DNA from: Paenibacillus silviterrae
GTDB lineage: Bacteria > Bacillota > Bacilli > Paenibacillales > NBRC-103111
DNA: 64,000 nt
NCBI RefSeq assembly: GCF_030167925.1
Contig: NZ_JASKUT010000001.1
Coordinates: 1,860,001-1,924,000 of the forward strand
Reading direction: 5' to 3'
In this document: piece after piece, positions 1 through 8,866 of the stretch
Position numbering within the stretch: position 1 is the stretch's first letter
Layout of the letters: each line of letters starts with the position of its first letter
Notes under the pieces: generated by a model
Databases searched by the model: none
Seen by the model: the letters and a program-made list of their open reading frames with translations, nothing else
What the model was told of the DNA's origin: nothing
Position numbers and translations under genes: made by a program

Positions 1-148
1 CCGCCACATCCGGTACAACGGAGCAACCTTTACCCAAATCGGGGAGGACCCAGATGTAACGCTACCTTTTTGAAATAGAGGAATGTCGATGAGGGGCAAA
101 CACGACTTTGAGGCCGAGGAGTTATATTCGAGACATGAGCGGATAGTG

Positions 149-1282
149 CTACAGCAGGGACCAAATGTCGTGTGATTCCATGCCTAAATACCAGAAGGCA
201 GCGCCGCCGAGCTGGTACTGCTCCACAAGCTGGAGCCGCTGCTCCAAGGAGGCTTTATCCTCCACCCATAGCTGGTGCCGCTGACTGCCTACCGTATATT
301 CTGCGTAGTGCTGCTTCGTTATAGGAAGCCAGCGGAGTGACAAATTCCTGCGTTCCGCTTCGTTTCGGGCCTGAGTCATGGACAGCTGCTCACTGGTCAA
401 GGTTCCCTTTCCCGAATCGGAGGTCCACTTTCTCGTATAGAGAGGAATGCCCAGCAAAACCTTATGTGCCGGCGCTTCCTTCAGCAGCAGCTTGATCCCT
501 TCCTCCACCCAGGGATAAGAAGCGGCGGGGCCGGCCTTGCTTCCTCCCGGCCAGTGCTCCTCATAACCCATCAGGATAAGATAATCGGCTGCTTTAGCCA
601 ACTCCCTGCGATCGTAGGAGCCCGAATGCGGATCAGGGTTATGCCGCGTGACACCGACCGTTGTGGTTTTTCCAAGCGGATGCAAGGCCTCCCTAAGCGC
701 CGAAACCGTTTCTGCCAAGTGCGTTTTATTCCGCGGATTGATGTTTTCGAAATTCACATTGATCCCATCCAGCTGATAAACTGAACACAGCTCGACCAAT
801 GCTTTCACCAGCTCTTCACGTTTGGAGGCATCGCTCAAAATCATATCCGTCAGCTCCGGATCGAACCGGTTGCCCAGCATCGCCCAAACCTTTTTGCCAT
901 GCTCACGACACCAGGCAACGAACTTCGCATCCACCGTATGAGTCACATAGGGTGCCTCCTGCTGCAGCATCATCCACCGGGGGGATACGATCTCGACGGG
1001 TGCCGCACGCTCCGTACGCTCCATATAATCCGTTGTGGTGCCGAACGCATGCCAGCCGACGATCAGACGCTCGCGATGCTCCCGAATGATATGCTTTTTC
1101 CGAACCCAACCGACCCTGCTTCCCCCTAAACGGATTTTATAATAATATTGGCTCTCGGATAAAATGGGGGCCTGTTCCTCCCGTAAAAGGGAGGCCAACA
1201 CTTTGGATTTGACAGTTGGAAGGGAATAGGCGTACGTCTTTTCACAGTTAACGATGCCTACTGACAGCTTTTTACTCAACAT
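149..1282 (-). CDS. SH3-like plus glycoside hydrolase family 18 protein (YaaH/YdhD type)
   Basis: The 377-residue protein begins with a bacterial SH3-like segment (about residues 8-65) followed by a GH18 TIM barrel (about 70-377). The barrel is recognised from the active-site strand around residues 172-179 (DGINVNFE) and the later YLILMGYEEHWPG and GIPLYTRKW strands. Family members bind or cleave peptidoglycan or chitin-like sugars, and several are spore-coat or cortex proteins. There is no Sec signal peptide, which fits a spore protein made in the mother cell. Oddity: the DxxDxDxE motif reads D-N-N-E, so the acidic residue two before catalytic Glu179 is Asn and activity may be altered. The ATG follows GGAGG at 9 nt. 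It lies 29 bp after the M23 peptidase gene, so the two are probably co-transcribed. Confidence 0.85.
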   Translation of the reverse strand: MLSKKLSVGIVNCEKTYAYSLPTVKSKVLASLLREEQAPILSESQYYYKIRLGGSRVGWVRKKHIIREHRERLIVGWHAFGTTTDYMERTERAAPVEIVSPRWMMLQQEAPYVTHTVDAKFVAWCREHGKKVWAMLGNRFDPELTDMILSDASKREELVKALVELCSVYQLDGINVNFENINPRNKTHLAETVSALREALHPLGKTTTVGVTRHNPDPHSGSYDRRELAKAADYLILMGYEEHWPGGSKAGPAASYPWVEEGIKLLLKEAPAHKVLLGIPLYTRKWTSDSGKGTLTSEQLSMTQARNEAERRNLSLRWLPITKQHYAEYTVGSQRHQLWVEDKASLEQRLQLVEQYQLGGAAFWYLGMESHDIWSLL

Positions 1283-1311
1283 CGCTCCTCGCCTCCGCTG
1301 CGCAGCTTTCG

Positions 1312-2730
1312 CTAGATGCTTAAATATTTCATCGGATTTTCCTGCTGTCCGTCGCGCATCACCTCAAAGTGCAGATGCACGCCGGTAGAGTTTCCGGTGC
1401 TCCCCATGATGCCGATTTTCTCCCCTTTTTCGACGGGATGCCCTTCGCGAACCTCAATTTTGCTCAAATGTCCATACAACGTTTCATATCCGTTCTGATG
1501 ATCGATGATGATCGTATTCCCGTAACCGGACTTCACGCCGGCGAATACCACCTTCCCATGATCTGCGGCCAAAATGGTTTTCTTATCGGATACCAGATCC
1601 ATCCCGGAATGCTTTCTCCCCCATCGCTGCCCGTATTCACTGGTAACTCGGGGAGATAACACCGGAAGGGAGAAGCGTCCGGTGCCGACACCCGGAACAA
1701 CCTTCGTTCCCTGCTTCACTACCGTTTGCACAGGCGGCTCAAGCTCCTGCTCTTCCGTAACGACCTCCTCCACCACATTGCCATTGATCCGCGTGGTTTG
1801 GTAGGTTTTCAGCTTGGCGCCGGGCTTGCCCTGCGAAACGATCTGAATGATCCCCTGCTTCAGACTATCGTCCTTCTCATATACAATCCCGCTTGGAACC
1901 GTTACCTTTTCTTTACGGGATTCCATCGTTTTCACGGCAAGCAGCGGCTGACGAACCGTAATATTCAGCTCCTGGCCGATCTTGATAAAATCGCCCTTTA
2001 GCTCCGGATTATTCGCGTAAATTTGAGATTGCGGAATGTTGAACTTTTTCGCGATTTTCGAAATGGCATCGCCCTTCTCCACCGTATAGCTGACCGGCTG
2101 TACCTCACCTGCGGCAATGGTTTCCCGGATGCGTTCCGCCGGTGTAATCCGATCGGGAGTTACCGGCGTATCGATGAGCTCGACCTTCTGAACGAAATCG
2201 GCGTATGTTTCCATGTGGGCGCTCACCGGTTCCACCGCGTCAGCCGATAAAGCGGTCACCTTCTTAGTTTTGCCTACGAAGGGCTGCTTCAGCTCCGCCA
2301 GCAGCGCTTCGGCGGTACTCCGGTCCTTGAGAAACCCCAGCGATTTACCGTCCACCCGAAGCTCCGTAGCCAGCACGCCAAAAACGATGCGGCCGCCCAA
2401 CTCGGAAAGCACCACATCGATGGCATTTTCTTGGGAGAAGCTTTGATTTATCTCAAATCGTAAGCGATCCAGATTCGAGGTCACCTGGACATTGGTAAGT
2501 CCCCACGACTCCAGAAACGCCTGACGCTGCTTTTCTTCCCATTGTTTTATCTCCTCCGGATTGGATACGGTTCCAAGCGGCTGGTCGTCCAAATACACGT
2601 CGTAGCGCTCCTCCACATGGGCTTTGACATACCAACGCCCGGTCAGCATGGTGCTGAGGATAACAACTAAGGCAATCAACCATTGAACGGCTTCCAGGAT
2701 CCATTTCAAGCTTCCTTTACGCATTATCAA
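1312..2730 (-). CDS. Membrane-anchored M23 peptidase with LysM and G5 domains
   Basis: The protein has 472 residues. An N-terminal membrane anchor (about 12-32) is followed by a region of unclear fold, a LysM domain (about 215-258, starting YTVEKGDAISKIAKKFNI), a G5 domain (about 265-345) and a C-terminal M23 endopeptidase. The zinc ligands are visible as HSGMD (HxxxD) and HLHFEV (HxH). This architecture is that of cell-wall endopeptidases acting outside the membrane, LysM and G5 giving peptidoglycan binding. The start is either TTG at 2730, 10 nt after GGGAGG, or ATG six bases further in; the difference is two residues. It is probably the first gene of an operon with the GH18 gene. Confidence 0.9.
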   Translation of the reverse strand: MIMRKGSLKWILEAVQWLIALVVILSTMLTGRWYVKAHVEERYDVYLDDQPLGTVSNPEEIKQWEEKQRQAFLESWGLTNVQVTSNLDRLRFEINQSFSQENAIDVVLSELGGRIVFGVLATELRVDGKSLGFLKDRSTAEALLAELKQPFVGKTKKVTALSADAVEPVSAHMETYADFVQKVELIDTPVTPDRITPAERIRETIAAGEVQPVSYTVEKGDAISKIAKKFNIPQSQIYANNPELKGDFIKIGQELNITVRQPLLAVKTMESRKEKVTVPSGIVYEKDDSLKQGIIQIVSQGKPGAKLKTYQTTRINGNVVEEVVTEEQELEPPVQTVVKQGTKVVPGVGTGRFSLPVLSPRVTSEYGQRWGRKHSGMDLVSDKKTILAADHGKVVFAGVKSGYGNTIIIDHQNGYETLYGHLSKIEVREGHPVEKGEKIGIMGSTGNSTGVHLHFEVMRDGQQENPMKYLSI

Positions 2731-2824
2731 CGTCTACTTACCTCCCGGTTGCTATGAATTGGCGAACCTTCGCCTATTTCTTTCATTCTATGCGGACCCT
2801 TCCGAAAAAAGCCGAGAAAAAGAG

Positions 2825-2866
2825 AAAAAACCTCCCGCTCCCCCTTACGAGAGGGGGAACAAGAGG
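2825..2866 (-). terminator. Intrinsic terminator after the ABC exporter operon
   Basis: On the minus strand a 15-bp stem (arms 2852-2866 and 2831-2845, three G-U pairs) with a 6-nt loop is followed by TTTTTT. It lies about 45 bp after the stop codon of the second exporter gene. Confidence 0.85.
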
Positions 2867-2912
2867 CTTTGGCGGTTAAGAAAACGAACGCTTCAGACCG
2901 TGCGCAGCGGGA

Positions 2913-4739
2913 TTATACCACTTCCCGGAGGAAACGATATTGGGCTTGGATGAGCCCGTGATAGATCCCTTTATGAGCCATAAGCTGCTCGTGATTGCCC
3001 TGCTCCATAATATTCCCGTGATCAAGCACGAGAATATGATCGGCATGGCGAATCGTAGATAGCCGGTGAGCGATGATAAAAGTAGTACGACCGGCCATCA
3101 GCGTCTTCAGCGCCTCCTGAATTTTCAGCTCGGTCTCCGTGTCGATGCTGGCCGTAGCTTCATCCAGAATGAGGATGCGAGGATCCGCGAGCAGAGCCCG
3201 CGCGAAGGAGATCAGCTGCCGCTGTCCCATGGAAAGCACGTTGCCTCGCTCTTGAACCTCGGTATCGTAGCCGTGCGGAAGAGCAGCGATGAAATCATGC
3301 GCCCGTACCGCCTTGGCTGCCGCTTCGATCTCCGCATCGGTAGCATCGAGACGGCCGAAGCGAATGTTATCCCGAATCGTCCCGGAGAAGATGAATGTGT
3401 CCTGCAGAACAATGCCGACCTGAGAGCGCAGGCTCTGGATCGTAACATCCCGGATATCGTGCCCGTCGATCAGGATCGCCCCGTTCGTAACGTCATAGAA
3501 ACGGCAAAGCAGGTTGATGATGGTGCTTTTCCCGGAGCCTGTGTGACCGACAAGCGCAATCGACTGGCCTGCCTTGACATCCAGATCGATTCGCTTCAGC
3601 GCATGACGACCCGGCTCATACTCAAACTCAACGGCGTCAAACCGGATGTTGCCTTGGATCGCAGGGAGCGTCTTAGCGTCTTTATGCTCCGCCACCGTCG
3701 GCTGTTCATCGATGAATTCGAAAATCCGCTCCGAGGAAGCCATCGCAATGAGCATTTGGGAATACATCTGGCCCAATCGGTTGATCGGCTCCCAGAAGTG
3801 GCCGATATACGTAGCGAACATAACCAGCGTACCGACGGTAATTTGCTCCTGTTGAATCAAATAAGCGCCGAGCCAGAACAAGATGCAGTAACCGATCGCT
3901 CCCGTCACCTCGATCAGCGGGTTGAAGCTCTGGTTCAAGGTCGAAGCGCGATTCCAAATACGGTGATTGTCCTTGTTCATTTCGTCAAAGTAAGCGATGT
4001 TTTCCTTCTCTTGCGTGTAAGCCTGCGTCACCTTAATGCCCTGAATACACTCGTTCAAGTGGGCGTTGATTCGGGACTGCTTCGTCTGAACGACCTGCCA
4101 GGAGCGGCGAATATGTACTCTCAGCTTGGTGGAGATTACGAACATGATCGGCACTGTGATGATGATCGCAGCCCCCAGCTTCGCATTGTACACGAGCAAT
4201 ATCGCAACGATCCCAACAAGCTGCACGCAGTCGATCATTAGGTTGACCGCCCCGTTAGCCAGCAGGTCCTGCAAAGAGTTTACATAGTTTGTAATTCTAA
4301 CCAGAATCGAGCCGGCCGGACGCTTATCGAAAAATTTAAAGGATAACTGCTGAATATGGCTGAACAAATCATGCCGTAAATCATAAATGACGCGCTGCCC
4401 GATCATATTCGTATACCGGATCCGGAAGCTGTTGGCAAACCATTGGATCAAATAGAGAGTCAGCATGCCTCCGACACAATAAAACAGCAGCTTCTGATCT
4501 CCGTCGCCGGTCAAAGCATTGTCGATCGCATAAGCGATCAACAGCGGATTCAGCAGCTTCGTGAGCGCTCCCACACACATCATCGTGACAATGACAGAAA
4601 TAATTTGTTTGGCATACGGCTTCATATAAACGCTGAGGCGTTTCACTTGTCCCCAGTCAAAGCCTTTATCCAGCTCTTCGTCATCCTGGTAAACGAACCG
4701 TTGATTTAGCTCCGTCTGTTGCTTGGCATTCTTACTCAA
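2913..4739 (-). CDS. ABC exporter half-transporter, consensus Walker B subunit
   Basis: This 608-residue fused permease/ATPase has six membrane helices in about residues 35-330 and a nucleotide-binding domain in about 355-600. Walker A is GHTGSGKST, Walker B ILILDEATASID keeps the catalytic Glu, and the switch His is in IIAHRLS. The signature is LSMGQ rather than LSGGQ. Its ATG overlaps the stop of the preceding half-transporter by 4 bp (ATGA), so the two are translationally coupled and form a heterodimer of the BmrCD/YfiBC/TM287-288 type. Family members export drugs or lipids; the substrate here cannot be read from sequence. Confidence 0.9.
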   Translation of the reverse strand: MSKNAKQQTELNQRFVYQDDEELDKGFDWGQVKRLSVYMKPYAKQIISVIVTMMCVGALTKLLNPLLIAYAIDNALTGDGDQKLLFYCVGGMLTLYLIQWFANSFRIRYTNMIGQRVIYDLRHDLFSHIQQLSFKFFDKRPAGSILVRITNYVNSLQDLLANGAVNLMIDCVQLVGIVAILLVYNAKLGAAIIITVPIMFVISTKLRVHIRRSWQVVQTKQSRINAHLNECIQGIKVTQAYTQEKENIAYFDEMNKDNHRIWNRASTLNQSFNPLIEVTGAIGYCILFWLGAYLIQQEQITVGTLVMFATYIGHFWEPINRLGQMYSQMLIAMASSERIFEFIDEQPTVAEHKDAKTLPAIQGNIRFDAVEFEYEPGRHALKRIDLDVKAGQSIALVGHTGSGKSTIINLLCRFYDVTNGAILIDGHDIRDVTIQSLRSQVGIVLQDTFIFSGTIRDNIRFGRLDATDAEIEAAAKAVRAHDFIAALPHGYDTEVQERGNVLSMGQRQLISFARALLADPRILILDEATASIDTETELKIQEALKTLMAGRTTFIIAHRLSTIRHADHILVLDHGNIMEQGNHEQLMAHKGIYHGLIQAQYRFLREVV

Positions 4740-6589
4740 TGCACGACCCCCCTGACCTTCTGCTGCGCAGCTGCCGCCGCTTCCTGTTCGCCTTGCTCTT
4801 GCACCGCCATGGACACGCGGCCGGACGGCTCCGTCGCTGCGCTGTCTTCCACTTCATCCGGATGGTCGGCGAACTGAATTTTGTACGTCTCCAGATAAGG
4901 TCCCTCTTGCTTCATCAGCTGATCATGGGTGCCGCGCTGCACTATCTTTCCTTCCTCCAGCACAATAATTTCATCCGCATGCTTCAGCGAGGAAATCCGG
5001 TGAGCGATAATGAAGGTCGTTCTGCCCTCCATGACCTCTTGGAAGCCCCTCTGAATCTCATGCTCGGTTTCCATATCGACTGCACTTGTAGCGTCATCCA
5101 GAATTAAAATTTTCGGATTCTTCAGAATGGCTCTTGCAATCGCAATCCGCTGCTTCTGACCGCCGGACAGTCCGAGACCCCGTTCCCCAACGATCGTATC
5201 ATAGCCAAGAGGCAGCTCCATAATGAAATCATGTGCCTTGGCCAGCTTCGCAGCCCGAATAATCTCGTCCATGGAGGCTTCCTTCACTCCGTAGGCAATA
5301 TTGTTGCGGATCGTCGAGGAGAACAGGAACGTCTCCTGGAAAACAACGGCCATTTGCTCGCGCAGGCTCTCCAGAGTGACATCGCGAATATCCACGCCGT
5401 CCAGCGAGATCCTGCCTTCCTTCACGTTATACGCACGCAGCAGCAGCTGAATCACAGTGGATTTTCCCGAACCGGTACCGCCGAGCAAGCCGATCACGGA
5501 CCCTGCAGGAGCGTTCAGCTCAAAGCTTTGGAGCGCAGGCTTCTTCTCCGGATAGGCAAAGGTTACCCCTTCAAATTTCACATGCCCTTTCACCCGGTCT
5601 GTTGTCAGCTTGATGGCGTTTTCTTTATCCTTCACATGAACATATTGATGAAGAATTTCGAGCAGCCGTTCCCCTGCCGCCTTGGATTGGGTGAAGTTGT
5701 TAATATGAAAGCCGATTTGCCACAAAGGTCCGATGATGTACCAGATTAGGCTGAAGAAGGCAACGAGCTCTCCAAGCGATATCGAGCCCTGAATGACCAT
5801 ATAGCCCCCGACTCCGAGGAGGATGACCACACTGAGGTTCGCAAACAGCTCCATCACCGGAAAATAGGTCGCCCATATTCCCGCGGTCGATACGTTGTTC
5901 ACTCGATAATCCTCGTTGCGTTCCGAGAATTTGTCGATTTCGTGCGGCTCGCGCGCAAACGATTTCACGGTTCTCACTCCCGTGATATTCTCCTGAACCG
6001 AGGTCGTCATCGAGCTCATCGATTTGCGAATCGAACGAAACGCCGGATGAATTTTTCCTTCAAACCGAATAGCCGTAAATACAAGAAACGGCATGGAAGC
6101 CATGGTGAGCAGCGTCAATTTCCAGTCGATCGTCATCATCATGATGGTCCCGAAGGTGAACATCATGAAAACGTTTAGAATTTGCACCGAGCCGAAGCCT
6201 ACAAAATCCCGGACCGCCTGCAGATCCGCCGTCAAACGGGACATCAAATCGCCTGTGCGCGCCTTGTCGTAGTATTGGAACGACAAATATTGAAGTTTAT
6301 GATAGGTTGCTTTCCGCAAGTTAAAGGCAACCTGATTGCCGAGCCGGCCGCTGGACGCGCCATGAAGAAACTGAAACGTTGCTTTCACGGCCATAACGCC
6401 TACGACGAGCAGGGCGAGCATCGGCACGGATTGAAACTGTGATTTCATGATCACTTCATCGATCAAATAGCGCAGCAGGTTCGGATACACCAAACCTAGT
6501 GCCGTTGCCGCCATCAAGCTGAAGAAGGAGGCGAAGAAAAACTTTTTTTCGTTCCAATAATACTCTCGCAGCTGTTTAAAAACTTCCAA
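4736..6589 (-). CDS. ABC exporter half-transporter, degenerate-site subunit
   Basis: This is the partner permease/ATPase, 617 residues from the chosen start. Walker A is GGTGSGKST, the signature is the canonical LSGGQKQR and the switch region is IIAHRIS. The residue after Walker B is Asp (ILILDDATSAVD) instead of the catalytic Glu, the hallmark of the non-hydrolysing site in heterodimeric exporters. The reading frame stays open to an ATG at 6697, but the extra 36 residues (rich in Arg/Gly/Cys) do not resemble the family. A TTG at 6589 has GGAGG 8 nt upstream and gives the expected start (LEVFKQLREYYW). A long low-complexity C-terminal tail (EQEAAAAAQQ) follows the ATPase. Confidence 0.88.
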   Translation of the reverse strand: MEVFKQLREYYWNEKKFFFASFFSLMAATALGLVYPNLLRYLIDEVIMKSQFQSVPMLALLVVGVMAVKATFQFLHGASSGRLGNQVAFNLRKATYHKLQYLSFQYYDKARTGDLMSRLTADLQAVRDFVGFGSVQILNVFMMFTFGTIMMMTIDWKLTLLTMASMPFLVFTAIRFEGKIHPAFRSIRKSMSSMTTSVQENITGVRTVKSFAREPHEIDKFSERNEDYRVNNVSTAGIWATYFPVMELFANLSVVILLGVGGYMVIQGSISLGELVAFFSLIWYIIGPLWQIGFHINNFTQSKAAGERLLEILHQYVHVKDKENAIKLTTDRVKGHVKFEGVTFAYPEKKPALQSFELNAPAGSVIGLLGGTGSGKSTVIQLLLRAYNVKEGRISLDGVDIRDVTLESLREQMAVVFQETFLFSSTIRNNIAYGVKEASMDEIIRAAKLAKAHDFIMELPLGYDTIVGERGLGLSGGQKQRIAIARAILKNPKILILDDATSAVDMETEHEIQRGFQEVMEGRTTFIIAHRISSLKHADEIIVLEEGKIVQRGTHDQLMKQEGPYLETYKIQFADHPDEVEDSAATEPSGRVSMAVQEQGEQEAAAAAQQKVRGVVH

Positions 6590-6945
6590 CGCATGACCCT
6601 CCCCTATGCAGCTCCACCTATGTCCGCGGCAAAGCCGGCTGCGTCCATTCCTGGTCTTGAGTCCGGTAAACGGAGCTCTTCGGCGCAGCTTCCTCATTCA
6701 TAATTAAAACGCTTTAATCCTTGAAAAACCAATACATCCTAAGCTGTGATTCACCTCACTTAAGAAAGCGCTTTGCTTGAATTGAAGTCTATCACCATAC
6801 GTAGAGAGCGGCAACAGTGCTGGCTCCCGTAAACTTGCTTATCGTGGGGAATTTCTCCATTTGCTCACATTATGGGGATACAATCCACTTATTTCATGCA
6901 TATAGTGCCAATTCCCCTTGATGTAAGCCTTTTCACAAATATCTT
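6590..6945 (-). other. Non-coding region upstream of the ABC exporter operon
   Basis: No plausible gene is seen. On the minus strand a weak promoter-like pair occurs, TTACAT (6921-6926), 16 nt, TATATG (6899-6904). Overlapping the -35 is an imperfect dyad resembling a Rex site (6921-6938). A palindrome AAAGCGCTTT lies at 6775-6784. If the promoter is real, the exporter mRNA has a 5' leader of about 300 nt. None of these elements is strong by itself. Confidence 0.3.
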
Positions 6946-6977
6946 GTAAAACGGGCTGTCCCCAAAGGAACAGCCCG
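6946..6977 (-). terminator. Intrinsic terminator after the dynamin gene
   Basis: On the minus strand CGGGCTGT (6970-6977) pairs with ACAGCCCG (6952-6959) and is followed by TTTTAC. It lies 12-40 bp beyond the stop of the second dynamin half. Confidence 0.75.
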
Positions 6978-6988
6978 GTGTATTGCGC

Positions 6989-8866
6989 TTAGGATTCGAT
7001 AAGATCGTGAAGACGGCTTTGCTTGCTCTGGAGCGACGGCAGGTCGATCGGCTGCTCCAAGGCCGCTAGCAGTCCGTCTGCATGCTCCTGCAGCGCTTCC
7101 GTGAGGAAGCTGCTGCGAGAACGATAGGCCGCTTCCAGCTGGTCCTGATAAGCGCGGACGAGCTGGGCTGCTTGGGCCTCGGCAAACTCACTCATCGGTC
7201 TTACCAGCTTAGCCTCCAGCTCTTTACGCAGGCTTTGCCGTCCGTCCCCCTCGAAGAACTGCTTCGGATTTTTATAGAAGCTCTGCAGCCATTTCACCGT
7301 AACTTCATCCGCCTGCAGCGATGCCTTCAGCTCGGGTGTTTCCAGCTTCAAGGCAGGCTGCGAAGGCGGGTCGAACGAGTTGATCCGCGTCCGAATGGCT
7401 GCTGTCCATTCTTGGACAGCCAAATCCATCAGCTTGTTAATTTTGTTCTCAATCCGCAGGGTTGTGGCGAGTACCTCCTGGGACAAATCGAAGGTAATCA
7501 TTCGCTTGAGCTCCTCCCATGCTCCCTGCAGCAATGCTTTGGCGTCCTTGCCCTCCTCACGGAAGACCGCCGGATTGAAGGAGTGCCCGAAAAATTCGCC
7601 GAACCGGTACGACGTCCGCTGCCTTACGTAATAGAGAAGCTCCTCGATCTCCTTCGTCAGCTCCCTTCGCTCCGCGGACGGATCCGAGCCCTGAAGGGAC
7701 GATAGGGACAGCTGAACGTCGGCACGAAGCTGCTCCGCCTCACGGCGCCGCTCCGATTCGTCCGATTGCGCGCTGGCGATCCACCGCTTGAGCACCTCCA
7801 TGGCACGGCGCATATCGGCTTCGCCTGCCTTGATGACCAGCTCGGTCAGCTCCTCGAACGTAAACCGAATAAACTCCTGTTCGAATTGCGTGATCCCGGA
7901 TTGGGCGGTAAGTGTTTCGTTTTGATCGACCTTCCCCTCCAGCGCGTAATAGCTCGATAACGGATAAATTCTCGGCTTGCGGATGCCGTGCTGCACGAGG
8001 TTGCTTTCGACATGGGCTACCACCCCGCTTAGCTCCTCCGCCGAGGAGGCCAAATCCGCCGCGTTGACGATAAAGAACATTTTATCCAGCTCGAAGCTGT
8101 CCTTCACCCGGCCGAGCTGCAGCAAAAATTCGCGATCCGCATGGGAAAAGGCATGATTATAATAAGTCACGAATAAAATGGCGTCCGCATTTTTGATGTA
8201 TTCAAACGCAACCCCGGTATGACGCGCGTTGATGGAATCCGCTCCCGGCGTATCGACCAGGACTACCCCTTGCTCGGTCAGCGGGTTCATGTAGTAGAGC
8301 TCAATCAGCTCCACGAAGCATGACTTGGCTTCCTCGGCAGCGTATTCCCGGAACTGTTCCAAGGAGGCTTTCCGTTCTTGCCCCAAATAGGCCGATTGCT
8401 CGGACCACCCCTTCTCCACCGCCTTCAGGAAGGAGTAATGCGGCTTGCCCTTGCCCGGAATCTGGTCTGCCCGAAGTCTCGCGATCACCTGAAGAGCCTC
8501 CGTCATATCGGAAGCAGGAAAGCCCAGTACCTCCAGCGAGTACAGCACGTCGGAAGCGAGCCGTTCGGCGCTCTTCATCCGTATCTTCGCCGTGCCGTGA
8601 GGCCAGCCGGCCTCGGGCTCCGGCGGCATGATTTTGTTGATCGCCGCGGTCGTCGGGTTCGGCGACACCGGCAGGATGCGTTCGCCGATCAGCGCATTGG
8701 CGAACGACGATTTGCCGGCGCTGAAGGCGCCGAAGAGCGCGATCGTGAAGCGGCTCTGCCCGAGGCGCTCCGCCTTCTCCCGCAGGGAGCGGCGGAGCGA
8801 CGCGAGCGGCGCCACGCCCGCGAGCTCCTGCGCGGCGGCGTCCAGCCGCGCGGCGGCTTCGCGCAA
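6989..8866 (-). CDS. DynA-like double dynamin, C-terminal GTPase half (frameshifted from the upstream half)
   Basis: This is the second bacterial dynamin-like GTPase module. The P-loop is GAFSAGKSSFANALIG, the G3 motif VDTPGADS, and a likely G4 is NAAD, followed by a long helical region. Dynamins of this type remodel or fuse membranes. B. subtilis DynA has two such modules in one chain of about 1190 residues. Here the reading frame stays open upstream of the TTG at 8866 through a sequence that continues the linker of the preceding half, so 8866 is only the first start-like codon and not a convincing gene start: no ribosome site precedes it. The half is therefore most likely the C-terminal part of a broken or frameshifted single gene. 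Confidence 0.75.
   Translation of the reverse strand: MREAAARLDAAAQELAGVAPLASLRRSLREKAERLGQSRFTIALFGAFSAGKSSFANALIGERILPVSPNPTTAAINKIMPPEPEAGWPHGTAKIRMKSAERLASDVLYSLEVLGFPASDMTEALQVIARLRADQIPGKGKPHYSFLKAVEKGWSEQSAYLGQERKASLEQFREYAAEEAKSCFVELIELYYMNPLTEQGVVLVDTPGADSINARHTGVAFEYIKNADAILFVTYYNHAFSHADREFLLQLGRVKDSFELDKMFFIVNAADLASSAEELSGVVAHVESNLVQHGIRKPRIYPLSSYYALEGKVDQNETLTAQSGITQFEQEFIRFTFEELTELVIKAGEADMRRAMEVLKRWIASAQSDESERRREAEQLRADVQLSLSSLQGSDPSAERRELTKEIEELLYYVRQRTSYRFGEFFGHSFNPAVFREEGKDAKALLQGAWEELKRMITFDLSQEVLATTLRIENKINKLMDLAVQEWTAAIRTRINSFDPPSQPALKLETPELKASLQADEVTVKWLQSFYKNPKQFFEGDGRQSLRKELEAKLVRPMSEFAEAQAAQLVRAYQDQLEAAYRSRSSFLTEALQEHADGLLAALEQPIDLPSLQSKQSRLHDLIES

Noticed and set aside
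1..148. Possible gene ends at the left edge (plus-strand frame ending at 73; minus-strand frames running off the edge)
   Set aside because: Several frames are open over this short stretch and none has a recognisable protein pattern; too short to call.
3066..4241. 391-codon plus-strand frame
   Set aside because: Lies wholly antisense to the ABC exporter gene with clear motifs; composition is that of a codon shadow.
6775..6784. AAAGCGCTTT palindrome as a cre site
   Set aside because: Flanking consensus bases are missing.
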